Below are positions 1 through 6,220 of a stretch of 6,471 bases of DNA, piece after piece. Positions within the stretch are counted from its first letter, which is position 1. Every line of letters starts with the position of its first letter. This DNA is from Streptosporangiaceae bacterium (lineage in GTDB: Bacteria; Actinomycetota; Actinomycetes; Streptosporangiales; Streptosporangiaceae), in the NCBI GenBank assembly GCA_030045295.1, contig JASIGD010000412.1, forward strand, positions 1 through 6,471. The letters are read 5' to 3'. Position numbers and translations under genes: made by a program. The notes beneath the pieces were generated by a model that saw nothing but the letters and a program-made list of their open reading frames with translations, was not told the origin of the DNA and did no database searches.

Positions 1-195
1 GTGGGCTGGAGCGCCGCGTTCTGGTGGCCCGCCTTGTCCGGCGCTCCGATGGGGCCGACCGCGCGCACCGTCGCCGCCCTGGCCGGCCTGCCGCCCTACG
101 CCGCGGTCGGCGTCGCCGGCCCGCTGGTAGTCGGCGTCGTCCAGGCCGTCGCGGGTTTCTGGCTGGCCCGCGCCGTGACCTACCGCCTCCGCTAA
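1..195 (+). CDS. C-terminal end of an unidentified membrane protein (5' truncated)
   Basis: The reading frame is open from the first base and ends at TAA (193-195), giving 64 residues. Its codons have almost only G or C in third position, as in the other real genes here, so this is probably coding. The GTG at base 1 is more likely an internal valine codon than the start, because the window cuts the gene. The residues are hydrophobic: an aromatic stretch near residues 7-10 (FWWP), then a likely membrane-spanning segment at about residues 33-58 rich in Ala, Val and Gly, ending in a short basic tail (RAVTYRLR) that fits a cytoplasmic C-terminus. I do not recognise the family and assign no function. 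An 82-bp gap separates it from the HAD gene on the same strand, and that gene appears to have its own promoter. Confidence 0.6.
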   Translation: MGWSAAFWWPALSGAPMGPTARTVAALAGLPPYAAVGVAGPLVVGVVQAVAGFWLARAVTYRLR

Positions 196-238
196 CCGCC
201 CCGCGCCCGGCCGGCGACGTAGACCGCCTGGTCGCCCT

Positions 239-255
239 GGCTCAGCGAGCGAGCC
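239..255 (+). terminator. Small hairpin between the membrane-protein and HAD genes (weak)
   Basis: GGCTC (239-243) and GAGCC (251-255) form a perfect 5-bp stem with a 7-base loop, 44 bp after the stop of the upstream gene and just before the TATAGT box of the next one. There is no T-tract, and short stems arise easily in sequence this GC-rich. It could help end the upstream transcript or sit in the promoter spacer. It is only a weak candidate. Confidence 0.2.
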
Positions 256-265
256 TTGCGCCACC

Positions 266-271
266 TATAGT
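266..271 (+). promoter_or_regulatory. Candidate -10 box TATAGT for a leaderless HAD transcript
   Basis: TATAGT fits the actinobacterial -10 pattern TAnnnT and is the most AT-rich spot in this gap. Six bases (272-277) separate it from the GTG start at 278, so transcription would begin at or next to the start codon. No Shine-Dalgarno-like purine run precedes the GTG, as expected for a leaderless mRNA, which is common in actinobacteria. No convincing -35 hexamer is seen around 243-248. Confidence 0.55.
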
Positions 272-277
272 TCGGGT

Positions 278-1024
278 GTGAGCTCGGGGGTCAGCGCAAT
301 CTTGCTCGACGCAGGCGGGGTGATGATCTTCCCGGAGCCTGACCTGCTGCGGCCGCGGCTGCAGCAGGTCGGCTTGTCTCTTGCCATCGCCTCGTTCGAA
401 CGGGCCCACTACCGCGCGATGGTCGCCCAGGACCTGGCCGCCACGCCGCCCGTCGCGGGTACCTGGTGGCGTGAGTACCTGGTCGGCTACCTCGCCGCCT
501 GCGGCGTGACCGAGGAGCGGTGCCGGGACCTGGCCGCCGAGATCGCCGAGGCGACCGCGGGCCGCCCCTGGACGCACGTCGGCACCGGAGTGATGCCCGG
601 GCTGCGGGCCCTGGCCTCGCTCGGCCTGCCGATGGGCGTGGTCTCGAATTCCGACGGCACCGTCCAGGCCGAACTGCGCCGCCTCGGCGTCTGCTACACC
701 CCCGACGGACGGCAGCCGGACGCGAAACAAGAAGGAATCCGGGTCGGCGTGGTCGTCGACTCCGCCGTGGTCGGCGTGGCTAAGCCGGATCCCGCCATCT
801 TCAGCATCGCGCTGGAAGCCCTCGGCGTGCCCGCCGGCGAAACCGTCCTGCACGTCGGCGACAGCCTCAGGTACGACGTGGCCGGCGCCCTGGCCGCCGG
901 CCTGCAGCCGGTCCACCTGGACCCGCACGGACTCTGCCCGGCGGCGGACGGCCACCCGCACATCCGTACCCTGACCCAGCTGGCCCGGATCCTCGAACGC
1001 CCGGAATGCCGGCGCCGGGGATAG
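278..1024 (+). CDS. HAD-superfamily hydrolase (subfamily IA-like)
   Basis: A cytoplasmic haloacid-dehalogenase-fold hydrolase of 248 residues; most relatives cleave phosphate monoesters, but the substrate cannot be read from the sequence. The four HAD motifs are present. Motif I is LLDAGGV with nucleophile D11, motif II is VVSNSDGT with S123-N124, motif III is the VAKPDP lysine K169, and motif IV is VGDSLRYD with D195 and D200. Residues about 20-100 would form the helical cap between motifs I and II. Position D+2, usually the Asp general acid of phosphatases, is Gly (G13). DxGG/DxGN variants occur in other HAD proteins (E. coli YihX, an active phosphatase, has DLGN), so this does not prove inactivity. 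GTG at 278 is the first in-frame start; the next start codons lie inside motif I and would remove the nucleophile. The stop codon TAG overlaps the putative proS promoter. The family call is firm, the function is unknown. Confidence 0.9.
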   Translation: MSSGVSAILLDAGGVMIFPEPDLLRPRLQQVGLSLAIASFERAHYRAMVAQDLAATPPVAGTWWREYLVGYLAACGVTEERCRDLAAEIAEATAGRPWTHVGTGVMPGLRALASLGLPMGVVSNSDGTVQAELRRLGVCYTPDGRQPDAKQEGIRVGVVVDSAVVGVAKPDPAIFSIALEALGVPAGETVLHVGDSLRYDVAGALAAGLQPVHLDPHGLCPAADGHPHIRTLTQLARILERPECRRRG

Positions 1025-1027
1025 ACT
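1022..1027 (+). promoter_or_regulatory. Candidate -10 box TAGACT for proS, overlapping the HAD stop codon
   Basis: TAGACT fits TAnnnT, and its first three bases are the stop codon of the upstream gene. Transcription would start near 1033-1036, leaving a leader of about 35 nt before the ATG at 1070. The flanking bases resemble the HAD promoter: both read TAnAnTnCGGG. No good -35 is seen. Readthrough from the HAD gene could also supply proS mRNA. Confidence 0.45.
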
Positions 1028-1069
1028 ACGGGCTTGCCCGACCACGGCTCGAAAGTGACGGTTCGCCGC

Positions 1070-2800
1070 ATGCGCTGGTCCCAGATGCACATCCCGACGC
1101 TGCGCGAAGATCCGGCGGACGCCGGCGCGCCCAGCCACCGCCTGCTGCTCCGGGCCGGCTACATCCGGCAGCTGATGGCCGGGCACTTCTCGCTGCTGCC
1201 GCTGGGCCAGCGGGTCCGGCTCAAGGTCATCGGGATCATCCGCGAGGAGATGGACCGGATCGGGGCCCAGGAGATCCTGATGCCGGTCATGCACCCGGCC
1301 GAGCTGTGGCAGCTCAGCGGCCGCTGGGAGCTGATGGGCGACGAGATGTTTCGGCTCAAGGACCGGCGCGGCGCCGACCTGGCCCTCGGCATGACTCACG
1401 AGGAGATCGTCACCGACGTGGCCGCCGAGCTCGAGTCCTACCGCGAGCTGCCGCAGATGTGGTACCAGATCCAGACCAAGCTGCGCGACGAGCCGCGGCC
1501 GAGGGCCGGCCTGATGCGCACCCGCGAGTTCACCATGAAGGACTCCTACAGCTTCGACCTGGGCCCGGACGAGCTCGACGTGTCCTTCCGCCTGCACCGC
1601 GACGCCTACGTCCGGATCTTCGAGCGGCTGTCCGTCCCCGCCATCCCGGTCCAGGCCTCCAGCGGCACGATGGGCGGCTCGGACTCCACCGAGTTTGTCT
1701 GCCCTTCACCGTCCGGCGAGGACCTGATCGTCCTCTGCCCGGAGTGTGGTTACGCGGCGAACATCGAGATAGCGACGTCCCGGCTGGCCTCCGTAGATGA
1801 TTCTCCCGAACGGACGGTGGTGCTTGCCGCGCCCGAGCCCTTCCCGACCCCGGGCGTACGGACCATCGAGGATCTTGCCGAGCAGTACCAGGCACCGGCC
1901 GACCGCCAGATCAAGACCTTGGTCTATTTCCTGGACGGCGTGCTCACCCTGGTCCTGCTGCGCGGCGACCATGCGCTCAACGAGCAGAAGCTCATCGACG
2001 CCACCGGGGCCACCGCGATCCGCCCGGCCCAGGCCGAGGACATCCGGGAGGCCCTCGGCGCGCTGCCGGGCAGCCTCGGCGCGGTGGGCGTCACCGGTTA
2101 CCCGGTCATCGCCGACGAGGCGCTGCGCGGACGCCGCGGCATGTACACCGGCGCCAACGTCGACGACACCCACCTGCGCGGTGTGGACGTTGACCGGGAC
2201 ATCAACGTCGGCCAGTGGGCGGATCTGCGCCAGGTCGCGGCCGGCGACCAATGCGTCAACTGCGGGCACGGCCTGGAGGTGGAGCGCGGCATCGAGGTCG
2301 GCCACATCTTCAAGCTCGGCTCCAAGTACACCGAGGCCATGCAGATCCGGGTGTCCGGCCCGGACGGCAAGCCGATCCGGCCGGTCATGGGCTGCTACGG
2401 CATCGGCGTCGAGCGCGCCATGGCCACGATCGTCGAGGTCCACTACGACGACAAGGGCATCATCTGGCCGGTGGCGGTCGCCCCGTTCGAGGTCGTCGTG
2501 GTGATCGCCCAGCAGGATGACGCCGCGGTGGTCGAGGCGGGCGAAGAGGTCTACCAGGCCCTGCTCGACGCGGGCGTCGACGTGATCGTGGACGACCGCC
2601 CGGTGCGTGCGGGCGTCAAGTTCAGCGACGCCGAACTGGTCGGCATCCCGTTCCGGGTCACCATCGGCAAGCGCGGCCTGGCCGCGGGTGCGGCCGAGCT
2701 CACCGACCGAGGCTCCGGCGCCACCGTCCAGATCCCGCTGGCCGATCTGGCCCAGCACGTCCGCGAGGCCATCGCCAAGTCCGTCGCCGACAGCCGCTGA
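1070..2800 (+). CDS. proS: Prolyl-tRNA synthetase, bacterial type with editing domain
   Basis: Class II aminoacyl-tRNA synthetase that joins proline to tRNA-Pro in the cytoplasm using ATP; essential for translation. It has 576 residues, close to the 572 of E. coli ProS. Motif 1 is near residues 71-90 (MPVMHPAELW), the proline-binding loop THEE is at 109-112, motif 2 is MRTREFTMKD at 149-158, and motif 3 is GCYGIGVER at 441-449 with R449. The insertion (editing) domain spans about 230-395 and keeps K282 and H368, which line up with E. coli editing residues K279 and H369. The C-terminal anticodon-binding domain starts near 465. Two CxxC pairs, C223/C226 and C395/C398, bracket the editing domain and may bind zinc. 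I chose ATG 1070 because MRWSQ...TLREDPADA aligns end to end with E. coli MRTSQ...TLKETPADA; a weak GACGG (1057-1061) precedes it by 8 nt. The in-frame TTG at 1034 would add 12 residues not expected in the family. Confidence 0.96.
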   Translation: MRWSQMHIPTLREDPADAGAPSHRLLLRAGYIRQLMAGHFSLLPLGQRVRLKVIGIIREEMDRIGAQEILMPVMHPAELWQLSGRWELMGDEMFRLKDRRGADLALGMTHEEIVTDVAAELESYRELPQMWYQIQTKLRDEPRPRAGLMRTREFTMKDSYSFDLGPDELDVSFRLHRDAYVRIFERLSVPAIPVQASSGTMGGSDSTEFVCPSPSGEDLIVLCPECGYAANIEIATSRLASVDDSPERTVVLAAPEPFPTPGVRTIEDLAEQYQAPADRQIKTLVYFLDGVLTLVLLRGDHALNEQKLIDATGATAIRPAQAEDIREALGALPGSLGAVGVTGYPVIADEALRGRRGMYTGANVDDTHLRGVDVDRDINVGQWADLRQVAAGDQCVNCGHGLEVERGIEVGHIFKLGSKYTEAMQIRVSGPDGKPIRPVMGCYGIGVERAMATIVEVHYDDKGIIWPVAVAPFEVVVVIAQQDDAAVVEAGEEVYQALLDAGVDVIVDDRPVRAGVKFSDAELVGIPFRVTIGKRGLAAGAAELTDRGSGATVQIPLADLAQHVREAIAKSVADSR

Positions 2801-2811
2801 GCCCGCCCGGG

Positions 2812-2837
2812 GGCGGCCAGCCGACCCCGGCTCCGCC
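2812..2837. terminator. Bulged hairpin between convergent proS and pepN, probable bidirectional terminator
   Basis: AGCCG (2819-2823) pairs with CGGCT (2828-2832) around an ACCC loop. After a two-base CC bulge (2817-2818) the stem continues as GGCGG (2812-2816) with CCGCC (2833-2837), giving 10 G/C-rich pairs. It begins 12 bp past the proS stop and ends 25 bp short of the pepN stop, so either transcript could fold it. There is no T-tract on either strand, which is common for high-GC actinomycete terminators. An alternative 5-bp stem (CCGCC 2803-2807 with GGCGG 2812-2816) would compete with it. Confidence 0.5.
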
Positions 2838-2862
2838 GCCCGCCGCCCGCCCGCCGATCCGG

Positions 2863-5421
2863 TTACGAGGCTTGGCGGTCGCGGGCCTGGCAGCGCAGCG
2901 CGCGGAGTACGTCGTCCCGGCCCTCGATGAGCAGCCGACGCAGCGCGGCGGGGGGCTGCGCGCTCGCGATGTAGGCGTCGGTGGCCTCGACCGTCTCCGG
3001 CGAGACCGCGCACACCGTGTAGGCGCCGGCCACGAAGTCCTGCGCCATGGCAGATGACCACGTGCGCCACAAGTCGCCCACGACCGCGAAGTACTCCTCG
3101 CGGTACGGCTCCACCAGTTCCGGCTGGTCCGGGTCGACGAAGCCGGCCAGGACCGCCCGGAACATCGCGATGGTCAGCTCCCCTCCGGTGAGCAGACGCC
3201 AGGCCTCCCGCTTGGCCCTGGCCGTCGGGATCGCGGCACGGCAGGTCGCGGCGTGCCTCTCGCCCGCGTCGGTCGCGTCCCGGGCCAGCTCGGCGTCTAT
3301 CTCGGCCGTCCCGTAGGTCCCGGGCTCTCCGGAGCCCTGGGCGGCACCGCGGCTGACCAGCCGCGCCAGCAGCGTCCAGCGCAGGTCGGTGTCGACGCTG
3401 AGCCCGTCCAGCTGTACCGAGCCGTCGAGCAGCCCTGCGAGCATCGCGAGATCATCGGCGGAGGTGGCGGTGGCGGTGAGGGCGCGCACGTAGGCCAGTT
3501 GCTCATCCGAGCCGGCCGGCACCGTACCGAGCAGGTTGCGCAGCGTGCGGGCCGTCAGGGCCAGGCTGGCTTCCCGCCAGCCGGGGTCGACGAAGCGGCG
3601 CGCCGCCTGGCCCGCCTGGCGCAGCAGCGTCTGCACCACGCTGATGTCGGCCACCGAGCTAATACCCGACATGACCAGCCGCACGTAGTCACGCGCCGCC
3701 ATCTCGGCGTCGCGGCACATGTCCCAGGCGGCCGACCAGCACAGCGCCGCGGGAAGCGACTCCGTGAACGCCCCTATCGAGTTGACCAGCAGGGTGTCCA
3801 GCGAATGATCGTCGAGCCGGACCTTGGCGTAGGTCAGGTCATCGTCGTTGACCAGCACCAGGTCCGGGCGCGGCTGCCCGACGATTTCCGGCACGACCGT
3901 CCGCGGGCCGGTCACGTCGGTCTCGACCCGGAGCCGGCGCGACAGACCGGCCTCGGTCCGGTCGTACAGGCCGATGGCGATGCGGTGCGAACGGAGCACC
4001 GGATGGGTCGCGGGGGCCTCCTGGTCCACCGCGAACTCGGTGAACCTGCCGTCCGCGTCAACCGAGTAGGACGGCCGCAGCGTGTTCACCCCGGCGGTCT
4101 GCAGCCATTGCTCTGACCAGGGCGCCAGGTCGCGGCCCGAGGTTTCCTCCAGGGCGTAGAGCAGGTCGGCCAGCGTCGCGTTGCCCCACGCGTGCGCGCC
4201 GAAGTACTTCCGCACGCCATCCAGGAAATTCTCCCGCCCCACGTAGGCGACGAGCTGCTTGATTACCGCCGCGCCCTTGGCGTACGTGATCCCGTCGAAG
4301 TTCACCTCGACGGCCTCGATATCCGGGATGTCGGCCGCGACCGGGTGGGTGGAGGGCAGCTGATCCTGCCGGTACGCCCAGGCCTTGTACAGCTGCGCGA
4401 ACGTCGTCCAGGCCGCCGTCCACCTCGTCGCTTCGGCTTGCGCGAGCGTGCCCGCCCAGGTGGCGAAGGACTCGTTCAGCCACAGGTCATCCCACCAGCG
4501 CATCGTGACCAGGTCGCCGAACCACATGTGCGCCATTTCGTGCAGTATGGTCTCGCCGCGCGCTTCGCGGGCGAAATCGGTGACCCGCGAGCGGAAAATG
4601 TACGCTTCCAGCAACGTGACGGCGCCCGCGTTCTCCATCGCGCCCTCTTTGAACTCGGGTACGAAGAGCTGGTCATACTTCTGGAACGGGTACTTGATCC
4701 CGAACGACCCGTGGAAAAAGTCGAAGCCCTGACGCGTCACCTCCAGGATTTCGTCCGCGTCCAGGTACTCGGCCAGCGACTGCCGGCAGTACAGGCCGAG
4801 CGGAATGCCGTCGTGCTCGTCCCGCACCACGTGGTAGGGGCCGGCCGCGACGGCCGTGATGTACGTCGGCATGGCCGGGGTGGGCGGGAAATGCCAGCGC
4901 AGCGCCTCGCCCTCCGGGCGGGTCGACTCCGGGGCCATGTTCGAGACGACGAGCCAGTCCGCCGGCGCGGTCACCGTCAGTTCGTAGCTGGCCTTCATGT
5001 CGGGCTGGTCGAAGCACGCGTATACCCGGTGCGCGTCGAACGTCTCCAGGTCCGAGTACGTGTAGACCCGCCCGTCGGCCGGGTCGGTGAACCTGTGCAG
5101 CCCTTCGCCGCTGCGCGAGTAGGCGCACTCGGCCACCACCCGCAGCACGTTCGACGCGGCCAGCCCGTGCAGCGTGATCCGGTCGCCGTCGAACGCGTCA
5201 AGGCTGGCCGGCGCCCCGTTCAGCGTGATCTCGCGCACGGCCGGGGCGGTCAGGTTGATGAAGGTGGATGAGCCCGGTGCGGCGCAGTCGAACCTCACCA
5301 TGCTGACCGAGTCGAACGTCTCGTCGGTGCCCGCGGTCAGGTCGAGGTTCACCTGGTAAGAGGCGACCTTGATGAGCGCCGACCGGGCCGCCGCCTCGTC
5401 GCGGGTCAGGTTTGATGTCAC
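2863..5421 (-). CDS. pepN: Aminopeptidase N (M1-family zinc metallopeptidase)
   Basis: A cytoplasmic zinc aminopeptidase that removes N-terminal residues from peptides, acting late in protein turnover. It has 852 residues, the usual size for actinobacterial PepN, and no signal peptide. The N-terminal beta domain covers roughly residues 1-200. The catalytic domain carries the substrate-binding GAMEN motif at 260-264, the zinc motif HEMAH at 294-298 (H294 and H298 as ligands, E295 as catalyst) with third ligand E317 in WLNESFATW, and the transition-state tyrosine Y380 in ITYAKGAAV. A C-terminal ERAP1-like helical domain follows from about residue 520 (VNDDDLTYAKV). All catalytic residues are intact. 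The start is GTG (5419-5421), with a strong Shine-Dalgarno GGAGGG (5429-5434, complement) 7 nt upstream, and the N-terminus NLTRDEA is typical of the family. The gene is convergent with proS and divergent from the DsbA-like gene, like Rv2467/Rv2466c in M. tuberculosis. Confidence 0.96.
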   Translation of the reverse strand: MTSNLTRDEAAARSALIKVASYQVNLDLTAGTDETFDSVSMVRFDCAAPGSSTFINLTAPAVREITLNGAPASLDAFDGDRITLHGLAASNVLRVVAECAYSRSGEGLHRFTDPADGRVYTYSDLETFDAHRVYACFDQPDMKASYELTVTAPADWLVVSNMAPESTRPEGEALRWHFPPTPAMPTYITAVAAGPYHVVRDEHDGIPLGLYCRQSLAEYLDADEILEVTRQGFDFFHGSFGIKYPFQKYDQLFVPEFKEGAMENAGAVTLLEAYIFRSRVTDFAREARGETILHEMAHMWFGDLVTMRWWDDLWLNESFATWAGTLAQAEATRWTAAWTTFAQLYKAWAYRQDQLPSTHPVAADIPDIEAVEVNFDGITYAKGAAVIKQLVAYVGRENFLDGVRKYFGAHAWGNATLADLLYALEETSGRDLAPWSEQWLQTAGVNTLRPSYSVDADGRFTEFAVDQEAPATHPVLRSHRIAIGLYDRTEAGLSRRLRVETDVTGPRTVVPEIVGQPRPDLVLVNDDDLTYAKVRLDDHSLDTLLVNSIGAFTESLPAALCWSAAWDMCRDAEMAARDYVRLVMSGISSVADISVVQTLLRQAGQAARRFVDPGWREASLALTARTLRNLLGTVPAGSDEQLAYVRALTATATSADDLAMLAGLLDGSVQLDGLSVDTDLRWTLLARLVSRGAAQGSGEPGTYGTAEIDAELARDATDAGERHAATCRAAIPTARAKREAWRLLTGGELTIAMFRAVLAGFVDPDQPELVEPYREEYFAVVGDLWRTWSSAMAQDFVAGAYTVCAVSPETVEATDAYIASAQPPAALRRLLIEGRDDVLRALRCQARDRQAS

Positions 5422-5428
5422 CGATGAT

Positions 5429-5434
5429 CCCTCC
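5429..5434 (-). promoter_or_regulatory. Shine-Dalgarno site GGAGGG that fixes the GTG start of pepN
   Basis: The complement of 5429-5434 reads GGAGGG, close to the ideal anti-16S match, with 7 bases before the GTG at 5421. This supports the GTG as the true start. Confidence 0.8.
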
Positions 5435-5521
5435 GTCGTGGGTAGCCGACCCCGGCGGCCCGGCTTGGCGTGCGGCCCGCGGAATTCGCGGCTGGGCCGC
5501 GGGGTTGACGCTGCCGGGGCA

Positions 5522-5538
5522 CTTCGTCGCCGGCGAAG
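5522..5538. promoter_or_regulatory. 17-bp near-palindrome in the divergent pepN / DsbA-like promoter region
   Basis: CTTCGTCGCCGGCGAAG is an inverted repeat centred on base 5530, with seven Watson-Crick pairs and one T/G mismatch (5527/5533). It lies 28 bp upstream of the ATG at 5567, where the promoter or leader of the DsbA-like gene would be. It could be an operator for a dimeric regulator or a hairpin in the leader RNA. No regulator binding site that I know matches it. A TTGACG (5505-5510) lies just upstream, but no -10 box follows it at normal spacing. Confidence 0.3.
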
Positions 5539-5555
5539 CCAGGTTTACTCGTGAT

Positions 5556-5561
5556 GAGGAG
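5556..5561 (+). promoter_or_regulatory. Shine-Dalgarno site GAGGAG that decides the ATG start of the DsbA-like gene
   Basis: GAGGAG is followed by 5 bases and then ATG (5567). The alternative in-frame GTG at 5561 begins on the last base of this site and would lack its own ribosome binding site, so ATG 5567 is preferred. Confidence 0.75.
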
Positions 5562-5566
5562 TGCGC

Positions 5567-6184
5567 ATGACCCAGCAGGAGCCTACGCGCGTCGACTTCT
5601 GGTTCGACCCTATCTGCCCGTGGGCGTGGATCACCTCGCGCTGGATGCTCGAGGTAGAGAAGGTCCGTCCGGTCACCATCGTGTGGCACGTGATGAGCCT
5701 GGCCGTCCTGAACGAGGAGAAGGAAGGCCTGTCCGAGCGCTACCGCGAGGGCATGCGGGCCGCCTGGGGCCCGGTCCGGGTGCTGATCGCGGCGGAGCAG
5801 GCCCGCGGCCCGCAGGTCCTGCTGCCCCTGTACACCGCGCTCGGCACGCGGTTCCACCAGGAGAAGGCGCCCAGGGACGCCGAGACGATCTCCGCCGCGC
5901 TGACGGAGGCCGGGTTGCCCGCCAGCCTGACCGGCGCGATGGATTCCACCGAGTATGACGCGGCGGTGCGCGCCTCACACGCCGAAGGGATCGAGCGGGT
6001 CGGCCAGGACGTGGGCACGCCCATTATCTCGGTCAACGGAATGTCAGTGTTCGGGCCGGTCGTATCGCCCATCCCGCGGGGCGAGGCCGCGGGCAGGCTG
6101 TGGGACGGCGTTCACCTGATCGCGGGCGTCGACGGCTTCTTCGAGCTGAAGCGGTCCCGGACCCGCGAGCCGATCTTCGACTGA
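5567..6184 (+). CDS. DsbA/thioredoxin-fold protein, mycothiol-dependent nitroreductase (Rv2466c) family, single-cysteine form
   Basis: A cytoplasmic protein of 205 residues with a thioredoxin fold and inserted helical domain, no signal peptide. It closely resembles M. tuberculosis Rv2466c (207 residues), which uses mycothiol as reductant and activates nitro prodrugs. Shared stretches include FWFDP.CPW.WITSRW at 11-26, HVMSLA near 43-48, YREGM..AWGPVRV near 62-76, DVGTP with the expected cis-proline P152, FGPV.S.IPRGE, and the C-terminal FFELKR.RT..P.FD. In Rv2466c the active site is CPWC; here it is CPWA (C17, A20), and C17 is the only cysteine in the protein. An intramolecular disulfide is therefore impossible, so any redox chemistry must be monothiol, for example through a mixed disulfide with mycothiol. 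From memory, CPWA-type relatives occur in streptomycetes and kin, so it is probably a functional subtype. The gene is divergent from pepN, as in M. tuberculosis. Its physiological substrate is unknown. Confidence 0.88.
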   Translation: MTQQEPTRVDFWFDPICPWAWITSRWMLEVEKVRPVTIVWHVMSLAVLNEEKEGLSERYREGMRAAWGPVRVLIAAEQARGPQVLLPLYTALGTRFHQEKAPRDAETISAALTEAGLPASLTGAMDSTEYDAAVRASHAEGIERVGQDVGTPIISVNGMSVFGPVVSPIPRGEAAGRLWDGVHLIAGVDGFFELKRSRTREPIFD

Positions 6185-6200
6185 CGCCGCGGCGCCATAT

Positions 6201-6220
6201 CCCCGGTGTGTTAGCCGGGG
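6201..6220 (+). terminator. Hairpin after the DsbA-like gene, candidate terminator
   Basis: CCCCGG (6201-6206) and CCGGGG (6215-6220) form a perfect 6-bp stem around TGTGTTAG, extendable by one T/G wobble pair. It begins 16 bp after the stop codon, the usual place for a terminator. No T-tract follows, so its strength is uncertain. Confidence 0.5.

Noticed and set aside
24..281. An 85-codon plus-strand frame across the first gap
   Set aside because: Its Arg-rich translation is a frame-shifted copy of the hydrophobic membrane-protein tail, whose frame has the proper GC third-position bias.
1034..1069. TTG at 1034 as the start of proS
   Set aside because: It adds 12 residues with no counterpart in the family, while MRWSQ from ATG 1070 aligns directly with the E. 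coli N-terminus MRTSQ. It is kept only as a possible leaderless alternative.
242..1597. A 451-codon open frame on the minus strand opposite the HAD and proS genes
   Set aside because: Its translation is rich in His, Arg, Gly, Asp and Ala with no motif, and it overlaps two clear genes. Long antisense frames are expected when third positions are nearly all G/C.
1706..3070. A 454-codon minus-strand open frame opposite proS, running into the end of pepN
   Set aside because: It overlaps both proS and pepN, has no recognisable domain, and shows the composition of an antisense shadow.
3253..5271. Plus-strand open frames of 287 and 359 codons (3253-4116 and 4192-5271) opposite pepN
   Set aside because: They are antisense to an intact catalytic gene, rich in Arg/Gly/Val, and lack domain motifs or ribosome binding sites.
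5505..5510. TTGACG as a -35 box for the DsbA-like gene
   Set aside because: No acceptable -10 box lies 16-19 bp downstream. The nearest AT-rich spot, TTTACT at 5544-5549, is 33 bp away.
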